From: GCA-002282575 sp964493995 | Lineage (GTDB): Bacteria; Pseudomonadota; Gammaproteobacteria; Thiomicrospirales; Thiomicrospiraceae | Length of the DNA: 64,000 nt | Direction of reading: 5' to 3' | Assembly: GCA_964493995.1 (NCBI GenBank) | Contig: CAZBQD010000004.1 | Span: 8,495-72,494 of the forward strand | Shown: positions 53,855-62,050 of the stretch, piece by piece | Position numbering within the stretch: position 1 is the first letter of the stretch | Layout: every line of letters begins with the position of its first letter | The notes under the pieces: model-generated | What the model saw: only the letters and a program-made list of their open reading frames with translations | What the model was told of the DNA's origin: nothing | Databases searched by the model: none | Program-made: the position numbers and the translations under genes

Positions 53855-55156
53855 TTACCAAACCGCTTTACTAATTTGCGTCACGGCATCATCAGAGAGT
53901 TTGCCAGAAACGGCATGTAACTGAACTAACGCATTTAGCATTTCTACCGAAGCTCTTGACTGCTCGCGGCGATTAGCAAAAAGCTTTTCTTTAGCTCGAG
54001 AAACCTCAGCCAAATCTCTTAAGCCCAAACGGTAGCCTTCTTCAACCGACGCCAGATAAGACTCACCAGAAGCAATAGCTTGCGCAACGGCCTGAAGTTT
54101 TTCTCGTGATGCATAAAGTGCTGACAACTGCTCCTGAGCTTGTTGTGTAGCATAGAGTCGAGCATATTCCGCATCAAATTCTGCTGAACGTAATAAAGCA
54201 CGACTCTCTCTCACGCGTGAACTATCATAACCCCCTTGGTACAAAGGCAACTTCATTTCCAAGTAAATGGCTTTGTTATCATTTTTTTGTGCAAAATAAG
54301 TAGAACCATCCGCATCGGCATAAAAAGCACCCACATTGACCACGGGATAAAAAGCAGAGCGACGCATTTCTACTTCTTGTTGTGCCACTTCAACCGCCTT
54401 GCGTTGTAGTTGTACATCTAAGTTAGATTGCTGAGCCTCATCGAGCCAAGGAGTTGACATCACAAACTGAGACATGATCGACTCTGGTTTTACGCTAGGC
54501 CAAGGCAAAACTTCAGGTATTTCTTGACCAATAATCACTTTAAGCTTTTGTCTTGCCGCCGTTAATCTCTGTTGGTCAGAAGTATAAATTGCTCTAGCAT
54601 CATCCAGCTCAGCGGCCAACCCCAAGGCATCTACTTTAGTCGAATAGCCGACTTTTAGTGCGGCATTCACTTGCTTAACACGCTGTTCCGTTGTCTCAAT
54701 CTGTTGCTTGGATAAGGCCAGATTTTCTTGCGCCAAAAGACAATTCAGATAGGCTTCTGCAACACGAACACCCAGTTCATTTTGCGTAGCACTTAACCTC
54801 AACCGCGCATAATCAACCTTTAAGCCCGCTTGATCGTAACCATAAAAAGCTTGTCGATTATAAATGGGCTGAGTGACCTGCAAATTACGATTATTGGTTG
54901 TTTCATCAAAGTTCGTTTTACTGGTTGGTAACTGATACTGCTCTTTCTTAGCCGACACCGATGCTGTCACTTGCGGCAGTAACTGAGCGGTCGCCTGAGC
55001 TTTTAACTCTTCGTCCGCTTCTAAACGTGCTGAAGAGGCCGCCAGTTTGGCATCCTTACTGAGCGCCAAAGCGTAAGCTTCAGAAAGAGTCATAGCATAA
55101 CTTGGAGTAGAAAAAGCCAAACAGATGCTGACAGCTAACAAACTAGATTTCATCAT
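53855..55156 (-). CDS. tolC: TolC family outer-membrane channel protein
   Basis: The 433-residue protein has a signal peptide (about 1-21), then the TolC pattern: AYLNCLLAQENLALSKQQIE, a duplicated helical barrel, the NVGAFYADAD strand of the outer-membrane barrel and a second set of helices with LYQGGYDSSRVRES. It is the outer exit duct of the type I system encoded upstream, overlapping the adaptor gene by 4 bp. It may also serve efflux pumps elsewhere. Confidence 0.93.
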   Translation of the reverse strand: MMKSSLLAVSICLAFSTPSYAMTLSEAYALALSKDAKLAASSARLEADEELKAQATAQLLPQVTASVSAKKEQYQLPTSKTNFDETTNNRNLQVTQPIYNRQAFYGYDQAGLKVDYARLRLSATQNELGVRVAEAYLNCLLAQENLALSKQQIETTEQRVKQVNAALKVGYSTKVDALGLAAELDDARAIYTSDQQRLTAARQKLKVIIGQEIPEVLPWPSVKPESIMSQFVMSTPWLDEAQQSNLDVQLQRKAVEVAQQEVEMRRSAFYPVVNVGAFYADADGSTYFAQKNDNKAIYLEMKLPLYQGGYDSSRVRESRALLRSAEFDAEYARLYATQQAQEQLSALYASREKLQAVAQAIASGESYLASVEEGYRLGLRDLAEVSRAKEKLFANRREQSRASVEMLNALVQLHAVSGKLSDDAVTQISKAVW

Positions 55157-56589
55157 AAACCATCATCTTCGTTAAACGCCTTAGAAACCATAATCTGTAA
55201 CGGACGCACAATGTAATTTAGTAAAGTACGTTCACGAGTCTGGATATAGACATCGGCAGGCATACCTGATACTAAATTCCAGCCTTGGCGACTCAACGAC
55301 GCCACCGCCTCAGCATCTGGTACGACTTTAACCTTGTAATAAGGCATTTTGGTCACTTCATCAATTAAAGCATCTGCAGCTACCGAATCCACTTTACCGT
55401 ACATAACCGGCACGTAGTTGGTATTAAAAGCCATGAATTTAATTTCGGCTAGCTGACCTGGTAATACCTGATCCACATCTTGAGTTTGCATCTGACCAAT
55501 CACGGCAAATGACTGATCTACCGGTACAATTTCCATAATCGTTCTTCTTGGCTCTAAAACAGCGCCAACCGTAACCACATCAAAGCCTACCACGCGTCCG
55601 TCATCGGGCGAGAGAATATCAATGCGGCGTAGCTGATCACTCAATGCTGACACTCTTGCTTCCGCCTCTGACTGTCGAGACTGAGCATCACGCAGACCAT
55701 CAGTCACCTCTTTTTGATATTCCTGCTGACGAAGCAAAATTTGTCTTTCCGTTTCAGCCACCACCTGTTTTAGGCGAGCGATTTCGGATTGTTTACCCGC
55801 AATATCTCCCTCTAACTCAGTGAGTTGACGTTGCATTTCTCTCAATCGGACTTTATCAGCAAACTGTTGCTCATAAAGAGATTGCCAATCTTTAACATCT
55901 TGGCTTAATGATTGACTACGTTTGACCTGGCTCGCAATAACTTGCTCTAAACCAGAGATCTGCTGTTTAGTTTGACCAACGCGTTGTTTTAGCACAGATT
56001 GTTCACTATGGTAAGCCTGACGACGAGCTTCGAACAATTGCATCTGCGTTAACCAATATTGGGCCATTTTGGGCTCAGACTGAAGCTGTTTCAGTTCAGG
56101 AGACAAGACCAACTGATCGGAACCATCTCGCTCCGCTTGTAATCGAGCTAAATTAGCTTTCGCTTCCCACAACTGACTATTCACTATGTCGAGTTGAGCC
56201 TGTATTTGCACATCCGACAATCGAAGTAACGGCTGGTCTTTTTTGACCATATCCCCTTCTTTAACATAGATTTCGGCAACTAAGCCGCCATCTAAATGTT
56301 GCACCACCTTATTACGCGACTCAACCACTACCTTACCGGTGGCAACAACCGCCGACTTTAAGGGGGCCAGACTGGCCCAGAGCACAAAACCACCCAGCAT
56401 ACCTGCCGCCACAAACATGCCAAATCGGCGAAACGGACCATCATCAATGGGCAGTTGCGCTTTAGGTGCTGCTTTTTCCACAACAGGTGCGGTCAACAGC
56501 GCTTCTTCGGCGGTGATCACTTCATCTGCAGGCACTTTTACCGTTTCAATTTTAGCCAAAGGCTGTCCACTCATTTTTTGCTCACTCAT
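55153..56589 (-). CDS. HlyD family type I secretion adaptor
   Basis: The 478-residue periplasmic adaptor has a cytoplasmic N-terminus, one membrane helix (about 53-73), a beta-barrel/lipoyl part (VVESRNKVVQHLDGGLVAEI), a long coiled coil (about 140-310, rich in Gln, Glu and Arg) and the HlyD/PrtE C-terminal region (VIGQMQTQDVDQVLPGQ). It bridges the ABC ATPase and TolC. It overlaps both neighbours by 4 bp. Confidence 0.93.
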   Translation of the reverse strand: MSEQKMSGQPLAKIETVKVPADEVITAEEALLTAPVVEKAAPKAQLPIDDGPFRRFGMFVAAGMLGGFVLWASLAPLKSAVVATGKVVVESRNKVVQHLDGGLVAEIYVKEGDMVKKDQPLLRLSDVQIQAQLDIVNSQLWEAKANLARLQAERDGSDQLVLSPELKQLQSEPKMAQYWLTQMQLFEARRQAYHSEQSVLKQRVGQTKQQISGLEQVIASQVKRSQSLSQDVKDWQSLYEQQFADKVRLREMQRQLTELEGDIAGKQSEIARLKQVVAETERQILLRQQEYQKEVTDGLRDAQSRQSEAEARVSALSDQLRRIDILSPDDGRVVGFDVVTVGAVLEPRRTIMEIVPVDQSFAVIGQMQTQDVDQVLPGQLAEIKFMAFNTNYVPVMYGKVDSVAADALIDEVTKMPYYKVKVVPDAEAVASLSRQGWNLVSGMPADVYIQTRERTLLNYIVRPLQIMVSKAFNEDDGL

Positions 56590-58316
56590 ACTGTCGCTCC
56601 TCCTGCTGCCGGTGCTGCAGGGGGCTGGTTGGCCTGTTGTTGACCTTGTTGTAGCGAGCGCAATACATCATCTCTAGGACCAAAAGCTCGTACCTGCCCT
56701 TCAACCAACAACAGGATCTTGTCTGTTACCCCTAAAATACCAGGACGATGTGTGATCAAGACTACCGTTGCTCCCATCTGTTTGAAGTTCAACACTGCTT
56801 GCACCAAAGCTCTTTCACCAGCATCATCCAGATTAGAGTTAGGCTCGTCCAAAACCACAAATTTAGGGCTACCATACATGGCGCGCGCTAGACCGATACG
56901 TTGACGCTGTCCACCAGACAAAGCCACACCGCCAGCACCCAGCGGTGTATTGTAACCACCGGGTAAGCGTAAAATCATCTCATGCACGCCAGCAAGTTGC
57001 GCTGCTTTGACGACACTATCAGGATCAACTGCACCAAATCGGGCGATATTTTCGGCTACCGTACCCTCAAACAATTCTACATCCTGAGGCAGATAACCAA
57101 TATAGGGACCCAATTCGTCACGATTGTAGTGTACTAGATCTGCACCATCCAATCTCACCTTACCATTAGCCAATGGCCACACACCCATCAACGCTCTCGC
57201 CAATGACGATTTTCCAGCGGCACTCGGACCAATGACTCCCAACACTTCCCCTGCATTGATGGCAAAAGAAACATTCTGTAAAGAGGGTTGCTTAGAGCCG
57301 GGTGGGAACAGCAGAGCCCCTTCAACCGACAAAGCTCCTTTAGGTGTCGGTAACGACATCGGCTTGTCTTTTTCCGGAAACTCTTTGAGTAGCTCATCTA
57401 ATCTACCATAGGCTGTTCGAGCGCCACCGAACTGTTTCCAGGTTCCGATCATCAAATCAATCGGTGCTAGCGCACGTCCCATGATGATCGAGCCTGCAAT
57501 GAGCATACCCGCCGTAATTTCATTTTGAACGGCCAAGTAAGCACCCACACCCAAAATGAGCGATTGAAATAACAAACGTAAAGATTTAGATAAGTTAGAC
57601 CAGATGGCGGCTTTATCAGATGCATCTGATTGCAACTTCAAAAAGTTGAGGTGTTTGCCTAACCACCTTTCACGCAGACTAGCCAACATACCCATAGCAT
57701 GCAAGACTTCCACACTACGTAACTGGGTCGCAACAGCTTGATTAGATTGAATACTGGCGCTATTCGCTTCAGCTAGCAATACCTTGGTTGAACGCTCGTT
57801 TAGAATGGCAACGATAATCAACACAATCGCTGCAAAAATAGCAAACCAACCGAACAAAGGATGAAAGAGGAAGAGTACCGCAATGTAAATGGGCATCCAG
57901 GGCGCATCAAAAAAGGCAAACAAACCATTACCCGTCATAAACTGACGCACATTGGTCAAATCCGACATAGGTTGAGCCGTACCCTGGCCTGGCTTGGACA
58001 AGGCATAGTTCACCATTGCGCCGTAGAGACGGGTATTGAGCTTGTTATCAAGCTGCGAACCCAGACGAATCATTAAGCCAGAACGAACATACTCTAGCAA
58101 ACCCATAACGAGAAACAGCCACACCACAATCAGGGTAAGCATAAGCAGAGTTTCGTTGCTACGGCTCATCATAACCCGGTCATACACCTGAAGCATATAA
58201 ACCGAAGGAACAAGCATTAACAAATTGATAATGAAACTAAAAACACCAATGTAGATGAAAGCACGCTTAAAACCGCCAATCACCTGCACCAGTTCGGAAA
58301 GTTGAGACTTTTGCAT
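56586..58316 (-). CDS. Type I secretion system permease/ATPase (PrtD type)
   Basis: The 576-residue half-transporter has about six membrane helices (to about 290) and an ABC domain: Walker A GPSAAGKSS (363-371), signature LSGGQRQR (466-473), Walker B FVVLDEPNSNLD. It has no N-terminal C39 or C39-like domain and matches the PrtD/AprD group that exports proteases, lipases or haemophores with C-terminal signals. The C-terminus is a Gln/Pro/Ala-rich tail. A perfect CRP core lies 70-85 bp upstream in the end of the cyclase gene. No substrate gene with RTX repeats is visible in the cassette. Confidence 0.93.
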   Translation of the reverse strand: MQKSQLSELVQVIGGFKRAFIYIGVFSFIINLLMLVPSVYMLQVYDRVMMSRSNETLLMLTLIVVWLFLVMGLLEYVRSGLMIRLGSQLDNKLNTRLYGAMVNYALSKPGQGTAQPMSDLTNVRQFMTGNGLFAFFDAPWMPIYIAVLFLFHPLFGWFAIFAAIVLIIVAILNERSTKVLLAEANSASIQSNQAVATQLRSVEVLHAMGMLASLRERWLGKHLNFLKLQSDASDKAAIWSNLSKSLRLLFQSLILGVGAYLAVQNEITAGMLIAGSIIMGRALAPIDLMIGTWKQFGGARTAYGRLDELLKEFPEKDKPMSLPTPKGALSVEGALLFPPGSKQPSLQNVSFAINAGEVLGVIGPSAAGKSSLARALMGVWPLANGKVRLDGADLVHYNRDELGPYIGYLPQDVELFEGTVAENIARFGAVDPDSVVKAAQLAGVHEMILRLPGGYNTPLGAGGVALSGGQRQRIGLARAMYGSPKFVVLDEPNSNLDDAGERALVQAVLNFKQMGATVVLITHRPGILGVTDKILLLVEGQVRAFGPRDDVLRSLQQGQQQANQPPAAPAAGGATV

Positions 58317-58348
58317 TATTATGTAAACCAGTGATAACTAGACAGTGT

Positions 58349-58377
58349 ATTCTAACCTAAAACCCTAGTTTGATTAA
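58349..58377 (-). promoter_or_regulatory. Candidate promoter of the type I secretion operon
   Basis: On the minus strand TAGAAT (58349-58354) is preceded at 17 bp by TTAATC (58372-58377), a poor -35 box as expected for an activator-dependent promoter. It lies between the cyclase stop and the ATPase start. Confidence 0.4.
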
Positions 58378-60239
58378 CTTTTATCTGTGACGGGAATCAC
58401 AAAAACTTCCTCTAATTGTCTTCTTCCACTTAAGGCATGTTGCCCACGTGAAATGAGTTTTTGCGGACAACACGAAGCGGTTTCCTGTCCAATCACAATA
58501 TCGGTTGCTAATTCATGTGCCAACACCATTAAGCGCTGCGCCACATTAATCGAATCCCCTAGTGCGGTGTAGGCATGCCGCCACTCTGTACCCAAATCGC
58601 CTACCAAAGCTTCACCCGTATTAATTCCGACGTGAATGGCAAGAGCGGCTTTACCTTCTTGCTTTCTCTGTTCGTTAAGTTGAGACATGAATGCTCGCAT
58701 CAGTTGCGCCGACTCGATGGCTAGAGCTCGATGATTATCTTGTGCTAAGGGCGCATTCCAAAAGGCCATCACCGCATCTCCCATATACTTATCCAGCGTA
58801 CCCTGAGTGTGGTGAATGGCTTCGGTCAGCAATGAAAGCACCTGCCGTGTAAGGGCAACGGCTTCAGCTGTCGGCATGGATTCCGTCATGCGCGTAAAAT
58901 CAACTAAATCGGCAAATAAAACGGTAACTTCTCTTTGTTGCGGTTCGAGCAAACGCGCATTGGCATTTTTAACTAATTGAGACAATACCGTTTCTGGCAG
59001 ATAATCTTTGAACAATTGATAAATACGGTGGCTTTGCTTTTTGACGAGTGACCATTCCATAATCGATTGACTGACAAACAATAACGACAATACGACTATT
59101 CCCGATGCCACTGGCATCAATTCTCCACTCAATCGATAGATCAGTGTGGCAAATCCAACCTCTAACAGTGAAAATATCAACCACCAAAACACCGCGATAC
59201 GGATAGAGTAGCGCAGAATGATCACTGCCATCATCATAGTTAGCAGTACGAGCAAACCGACATAAACACCGTGAATCCAGTCAGGATCGTGCGATTGACT
59301 GAGTTGCAAATCCGCCAACATCTGAGCGTGCAGTAACATACCGGGCGCGATGGGTAACAACGGCGTGGCTACCCGATCATTTAAGCCAACTGCAGAAGAA
59401 CCCACAATCACCGCCTTGCCAGAGATATCTTGATCGAGCTGTTGCGCCAAAACTTGCCATGCTGGAATACTGGTGAAAGAGGCCATATCATAACGATAAG
59501 GGATGCGCCATAAACCAGAATTCAGTGCAATTTCACGTTTTTGATTGTTTACACTGAGGATTAATGATTGATCCGTAACGACCACGTCATCAAAGTGATC
59601 GGCATAACGTTTATAAATAGACAAAGCCAACATGGGATAAAACCGACCTTGCCAACAGACCAACGGAGGCATAAATCGCATCATACCTTGTTGATCTGGC
59701 ATGGGAGAAATATGACCGAGCAACGAAGCGCTTGCATTCATTTCTCGATAGCTTGTTAAATACCCACTCGCTGAATGACATTGCCCCGACACAGGCTCTG
59801 ACCCAATAGCAGATTCTGGCAAGTCACCTACCGACAAGTTAGTGACAGTTTGGCGATAATCCCATATAACCGGCAAAATAACCTGATGTTTTCGAACCGC
59901 TTGCTGTAATGCTTCATCGTCTTTAAGCATCGTTTTATCTGGAAAAACAATATCTAGTGCAATGACTTTAGCTTGTTTTCGTGCAAGTTGTTCAATCAAC
60001 TCAGCCAACAGACTTCTTTGCCAAGGCCATGCCGATAGTAACTGAATGGACTCTTCATCAATATCAATCAGCACCACCGATTCGACTGATTGCTGGTTAG
60101 CTTGTTGCCTGACTATTTGATCTTGTGCGAGCCAATTCAGTTGATTTAACCAAACTGGAGGAGACAAGGTAAACCACAAACCCATCACAGCCAAGAGCAT
60201 CCAAAGAAAAAAACGTAATATCTGAGGTAACACCGGCAT
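58374..60239 (-). CDS. CHASE2-domain class III adenylate/guanylate cyclase
   Basis: This inner-membrane sensor has an N-terminal helix, a large periplasmic CHASE2 domain, three further helices (about 335-405) and a cytoplasmic class III cyclase domain. Numbered from an ATG at 60278 (634 residues), metal ligands are Asp457 (FADLVDFT) and Asp501 (GDAVMAFW), the base-selecting residues are Lys497 and Thr571/Asp575 (YTALGDS), and Asn578 and Arg582 are the transition-state residues, so an active adenylate cyclase is likely. I prefer the ATG at 60239 (621 residues) because the earlier one lies inside a strong hairpin; neither has an ideal ribosome-binding site. It lies 57 bp upstream of the secretion ATPase gene. 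Confidence 0.92.
   Translation of the reverse strand: MPVLPQILRFFLWMLLAVMGLWFTLSPPVWLNQLNWLAQDQIVRQQANQQSVESVVLIDIDEESIQLLSAWPWQRSLLAELIEQLARKQAKVIALDIVFPDKTMLKDDEALQQAVRKHQVILPVIWDYRQTVTNLSVGDLPESAIGSEPVSGQCHSASGYLTSYREMNASASLLGHISPMPDQQGMMRFMPPLVCWQGRFYPMLALSIYKRYADHFDDVVVTDQSLILSVNNQKREIALNSGLWRIPYRYDMASFTSIPAWQVLAQQLDQDISGKAVIVGSSAVGLNDRVATPLLPIAPGMLLHAQMLADLQLSQSHDPDWIHGVYVGLLVLLTMMMAVIILRYSIRIAVFWWLIFSLLEVGFATLIYRLSGELMPVASGIVVLSLLFVSQSIMEWSLVKKQSHRIYQLFKDYLPETVLSQLVKNANARLLEPQQREVTVLFADLVDFTRMTESMPTAEAVALTRQVLSLLTEAIHHTQGTLDKYMGDAVMAFWNAPLAQDNHRALAIESAQLMRAFMSQLNEQRKQEGKAALAIHVGINTGEALVGDLGTEWRHAYTALGDSINVAQRLMVLAHELATDIVIGQETASCCPQKLISRGQHALSGRRQLEEVFVIPVTDKS
58386..58401. promoter_or_regulatory. 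CRP-type binding site upstream of the secretion ATPase
   Basis: TGTGA-N6-TCACA is present with a perfect core. It overlaps the last codons of the cyclase gene and its centre is 77 bp upstream of the ATPase start. Relative to the candidate promoter the centre is near -51, not a standard class I or II position. The cassette ends with a regulator whose recognition helix resembles CRP. Confidence 0.6.
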
Positions 60240-60265
60240 TGACTCAATAAACTTCCCAATAACAT

Positions 60266-60292
60266 AAAGCCCCGTCATGAAGACGGGGCTTT
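60266..60292. terminator. Hairpin between iscA and the cyclase gene
   Basis: A perfect 11-bp stem (AAAGCCCCGTC and its complement, loop ATGAA) lies 42 bp after iscA. On the minus strand only a short T tract follows; the stronger T tract is on the plus side. An ATG that could begin the cyclase lies in its loop. Confidence 0.65.
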
Positions 60293-60334
60293 ATTTTCTC
60301 ATATTTCGTTACTTTTCAACGAAAAAAGAGGTGA

Positions 60335-60661
60335 TTAAACACTAAAACTCTCACCGCAGCCACACATATCTTTCACGTTGGGATTGATAAACTCAAAACC
60401 CTCGTTGAGCAAACCATTCTTAGCATAATCTAACGTCATACCATTCAGCTGTTCCATGCTTTTTTTCGGTACCACTACTTTAATGCCATCAAATTCGAAC
60501 ACCACATCAGAGTCTTTCACTTCGTCAGCATAGTCCACCACATAGGCAAAACCGGTACAACCACTCACTTTGGTGCCTAAATACAAACCAATACCATGGC
60601 CACGTTTGGCCAGCATAGTGCGTACGCGTTCAACAGCACTGGGGGTTAATTGAATATTCAT
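60335..60661 (-). CDS. iscA: A-type Fe-S carrier IscA
   Basis: The 108-residue protein is very close to E. coli IscA (107 aa): conserved Cys35, Cys100 and Cys102, the block SGCTGFAYV, and the C-terminal NPNVKDMCGCGESFSV. A-type proteins hold iron or clusters and pass them to apoproteins. It lies 40 bp downstream of iscR with AAGGAGT before the ATG, where iscS and iscU would be expected in a standard isc operon. It probably serves the SUF system here, which has no sufA of its own in this window. Confidence 0.93.
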   Translation of the reverse strand: MNIQLTPSAVERVRTMLAKRGHGIGLYLGTKVSGCTGFAYVVDYADEVKDSDVVFEFDGIKVVVPKKSMEQLNGMTLDYAKNGLLNEGFEFINPNVKDMCGCGESFSV

Positions 60662-60701
60662 GATGCTGACTCCTTAATGAATGTGTCAATCGTTGTGCTT
60701 G

Positions 60702-61160
60702 TTAACGACGTTGAATGTCTGACACGGCAATGCTTTGGCTTTTTTCAGTTACCTGAGCTTGACGCTTGTCGAGCAATGCCGCCAGGGTAATGTGCGAGAG
60801 AAACCCCTCGATCATGGCCGACAAATCGTCCCACAACGCGTGAGAAAGGCAGGCACGACCATCATGACAGTCTTCTGAACCATGACATTGACGCGCATCT
60901 AGGTCTTCGTTCATCGCTTCAACAATACTTTGTACGCTGATTTCTGTTAGTGGTGCGCCGATTAAATAACCGCCTCCGGGACCACGCACACTCTTCACCA
61001 GTTTGGCTTTACGCAGCCGCGTGAAAATTTGCTCTAAATAAGACAAAGAAATACATTGACGCAAGGCTATGTCGGACAGCGAAACAGCGCCACTATGTTG
61101 GTAAATGGCAATATCCAGCATGGCAGTAACCGCATACCGACCCTTGGAAGTAAGACGCAT
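60702..61160 (-). CDS. iscR: Fe-S cluster-responsive regulator IscR (Rrf2 family)
   Basis: The 152-residue protein matches E. coli IscR through the winged helix (MRLTSKGRYAVTAMLDIA, the wing in SVRGPGGGYLIG) and the ligand loop. The [2Fe-2S] ligands Cys92, Cys98, Cys104 and His107 have the same numbers as in E. coli. Holo-IscR represses type 1 sites and apo-IscR also acts at type 2 sites. Two type 1-like sites bracket its promoter, so it is self-repressing; further sites lie upstream of sufB and sodB. It follows cysE and precedes iscA. Confidence 0.96.
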   Translation of the reverse strand: MRLTSKGRYAVTAMLDIAIYQHSGAVSLSDIALRQCISLSYLEQIFTRLRKAKLVKSVRGPGGGYLIGAPLTEISVQSIVEAMNEDLDARQCHGSEDCHDGRACLSHALWDDLSAMIEGFLSHITLAALLDKRQAQVTEKSQSIAVSDIQRR

Positions 61161-61177
61161 AATAATGAATCACCCGA

Positions 61178-61202
61178 ATAGTTGACTAGCTTAGTATGGT
61201 AT
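61178..61202. promoter_or_regulatory. IscR site overlapping the iscR -10 box
   Basis: The site matches 21 of 25 positions of the type 1 consensus, with mismatches at 12, 13, 19 and 20; the half ATAGTTGACT is the same as at suf. It overlaps the -10 hexamer of the iscR promoter, a position for autorepression. Confidence 0.75.
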
Positions 61203-61224
61203 CAATCGAGCCGCATTTGTGCAA
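61196..61224 (-). promoter_or_regulatory. Promoter of iscR-iscA
   Basis: On the minus strand TTGCAC (61219-61224) and TACCAT (61196-61201) are 17 bp apart. IscR sites flank both hexamers, as at the E. coli isc promoter, which also has two type 1 sites. Confidence 0.6.
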
Positions 61225-61248
61225 TACCTGAGTGAATTAGTCAGGTAT
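61224..61248. promoter_or_regulatory. IscR site abutting the iscR -35 box
   Basis: The site matches 24 of 25 positions of the type 1 consensus (only position 9 differs). It overlaps the cysE stop codon on one side and touches the -35 hexamer of iscR on the other. Its second half AGTCAGGTAT recurs upstream of sodB. Confidence 0.85.
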
Positions 61249-62050
61249 TATATCCATCCTTGTTAGGCTCATTTTTCCCGCTTATCGGCTTGGCATCACA
61301 AGCGTCCAGTACACAAGCATCTAAAGTGGGCAACTCCACTTCTGGAATAACCGAACCCAAACGCACCAGTTCCTGTTGTGCCAACTTTAGCTGAGCATCC
61401 AAGGCAAGCACATGATCTGTTAAGGCGTGAATCGCCCGTTCCACCGGATCGGGGGCATCGGTACCGACACCATAGGCATCGAATCCTAGCAGGCTTTGTG
61501 CTTGCGCGCGCTTGTGCTCATCTACTTTCTTCGACTTCACCACATGCCCAGGGATACCCACAACCGTCACGCCTTCCGCCACGGCTTTGACCACCACCGC
61601 ATTAGAGCCAATACGGGCATTATCACCCACTACAATTGGCCCTAGCACCTTAGCGCCAGCACCGACAATGACGCCATTACCTAAGGTCGGGTGACGTTTA
61701 CCCTCTTGCCAACTGGTACCCCCTAATGTAACACCATGATAAAGGGTAACGTCGTCTCCAATTTCTGCCGTCTCGCCAATCACCACCCCCATACCATGAT
61801 CGATGAAAAAACGCTGACCAATGGTGGCGGCTGGATGAATTTCCACGCCCGTAAACCATCGAGCGACGGTCATGAGCCATCGCGCCAATAGCTTAAAGTT
61901 GCGATGCCACAAACGATTTGCTAACCGATACCAAAATACAGCATGTACTCCTGGGTAGGTTAATAGCACTTCTAGCGTCGAACGCGCCGCGGGATCGCGT
62001 GCAAACACACAAGCCACATCTGCTTTCCATGATTGCCACAAACTACTCAT
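61241..62050 (-). CDS. cysE: Serine O-acetyltransferase CysE
   Basis: The 269-residue enzyme makes O-acetylserine, the cysteine precursor. It has a helical N-terminus and a left-handed beta-helix of hexapeptide repeats (IGQRFFIDHGMGVVIGETA with the catalytic His, LYHGVTLGG, IGSNAVVVKAV). Unlike E. coli CysE it has an extended C-terminal tail (about 190-269) without repeats. Lying between trmJ and iscR, it belongs to the group that supplies cysteine for cluster assembly, as in Azotobacter and Pseudomonas. Confidence 0.94.
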   Translation of the reverse strand: MSSLWQSWKADVACVFARDPAARSTLEVLLTYPGVHAVFWYRLANRLWHRNFKLLARWLMTVARWFTGVEIHPAATIGQRFFIDHGMGVVIGETAEIGDDVTLYHGVTLGGTSWQEGKRHPTLGNGVIVGAGAKVLGPIVVGDNARIGSNAVVVKAVAEGVTVVGIPGHVVKSKKVDEHKRAQAQSLLGFDAYGVGTDAPDPVERAIHALTDHVLALDAQLKLAQQELVRLGSVIPEVELPTLDACVLDACDAKPISGKNEPNKDGYNT

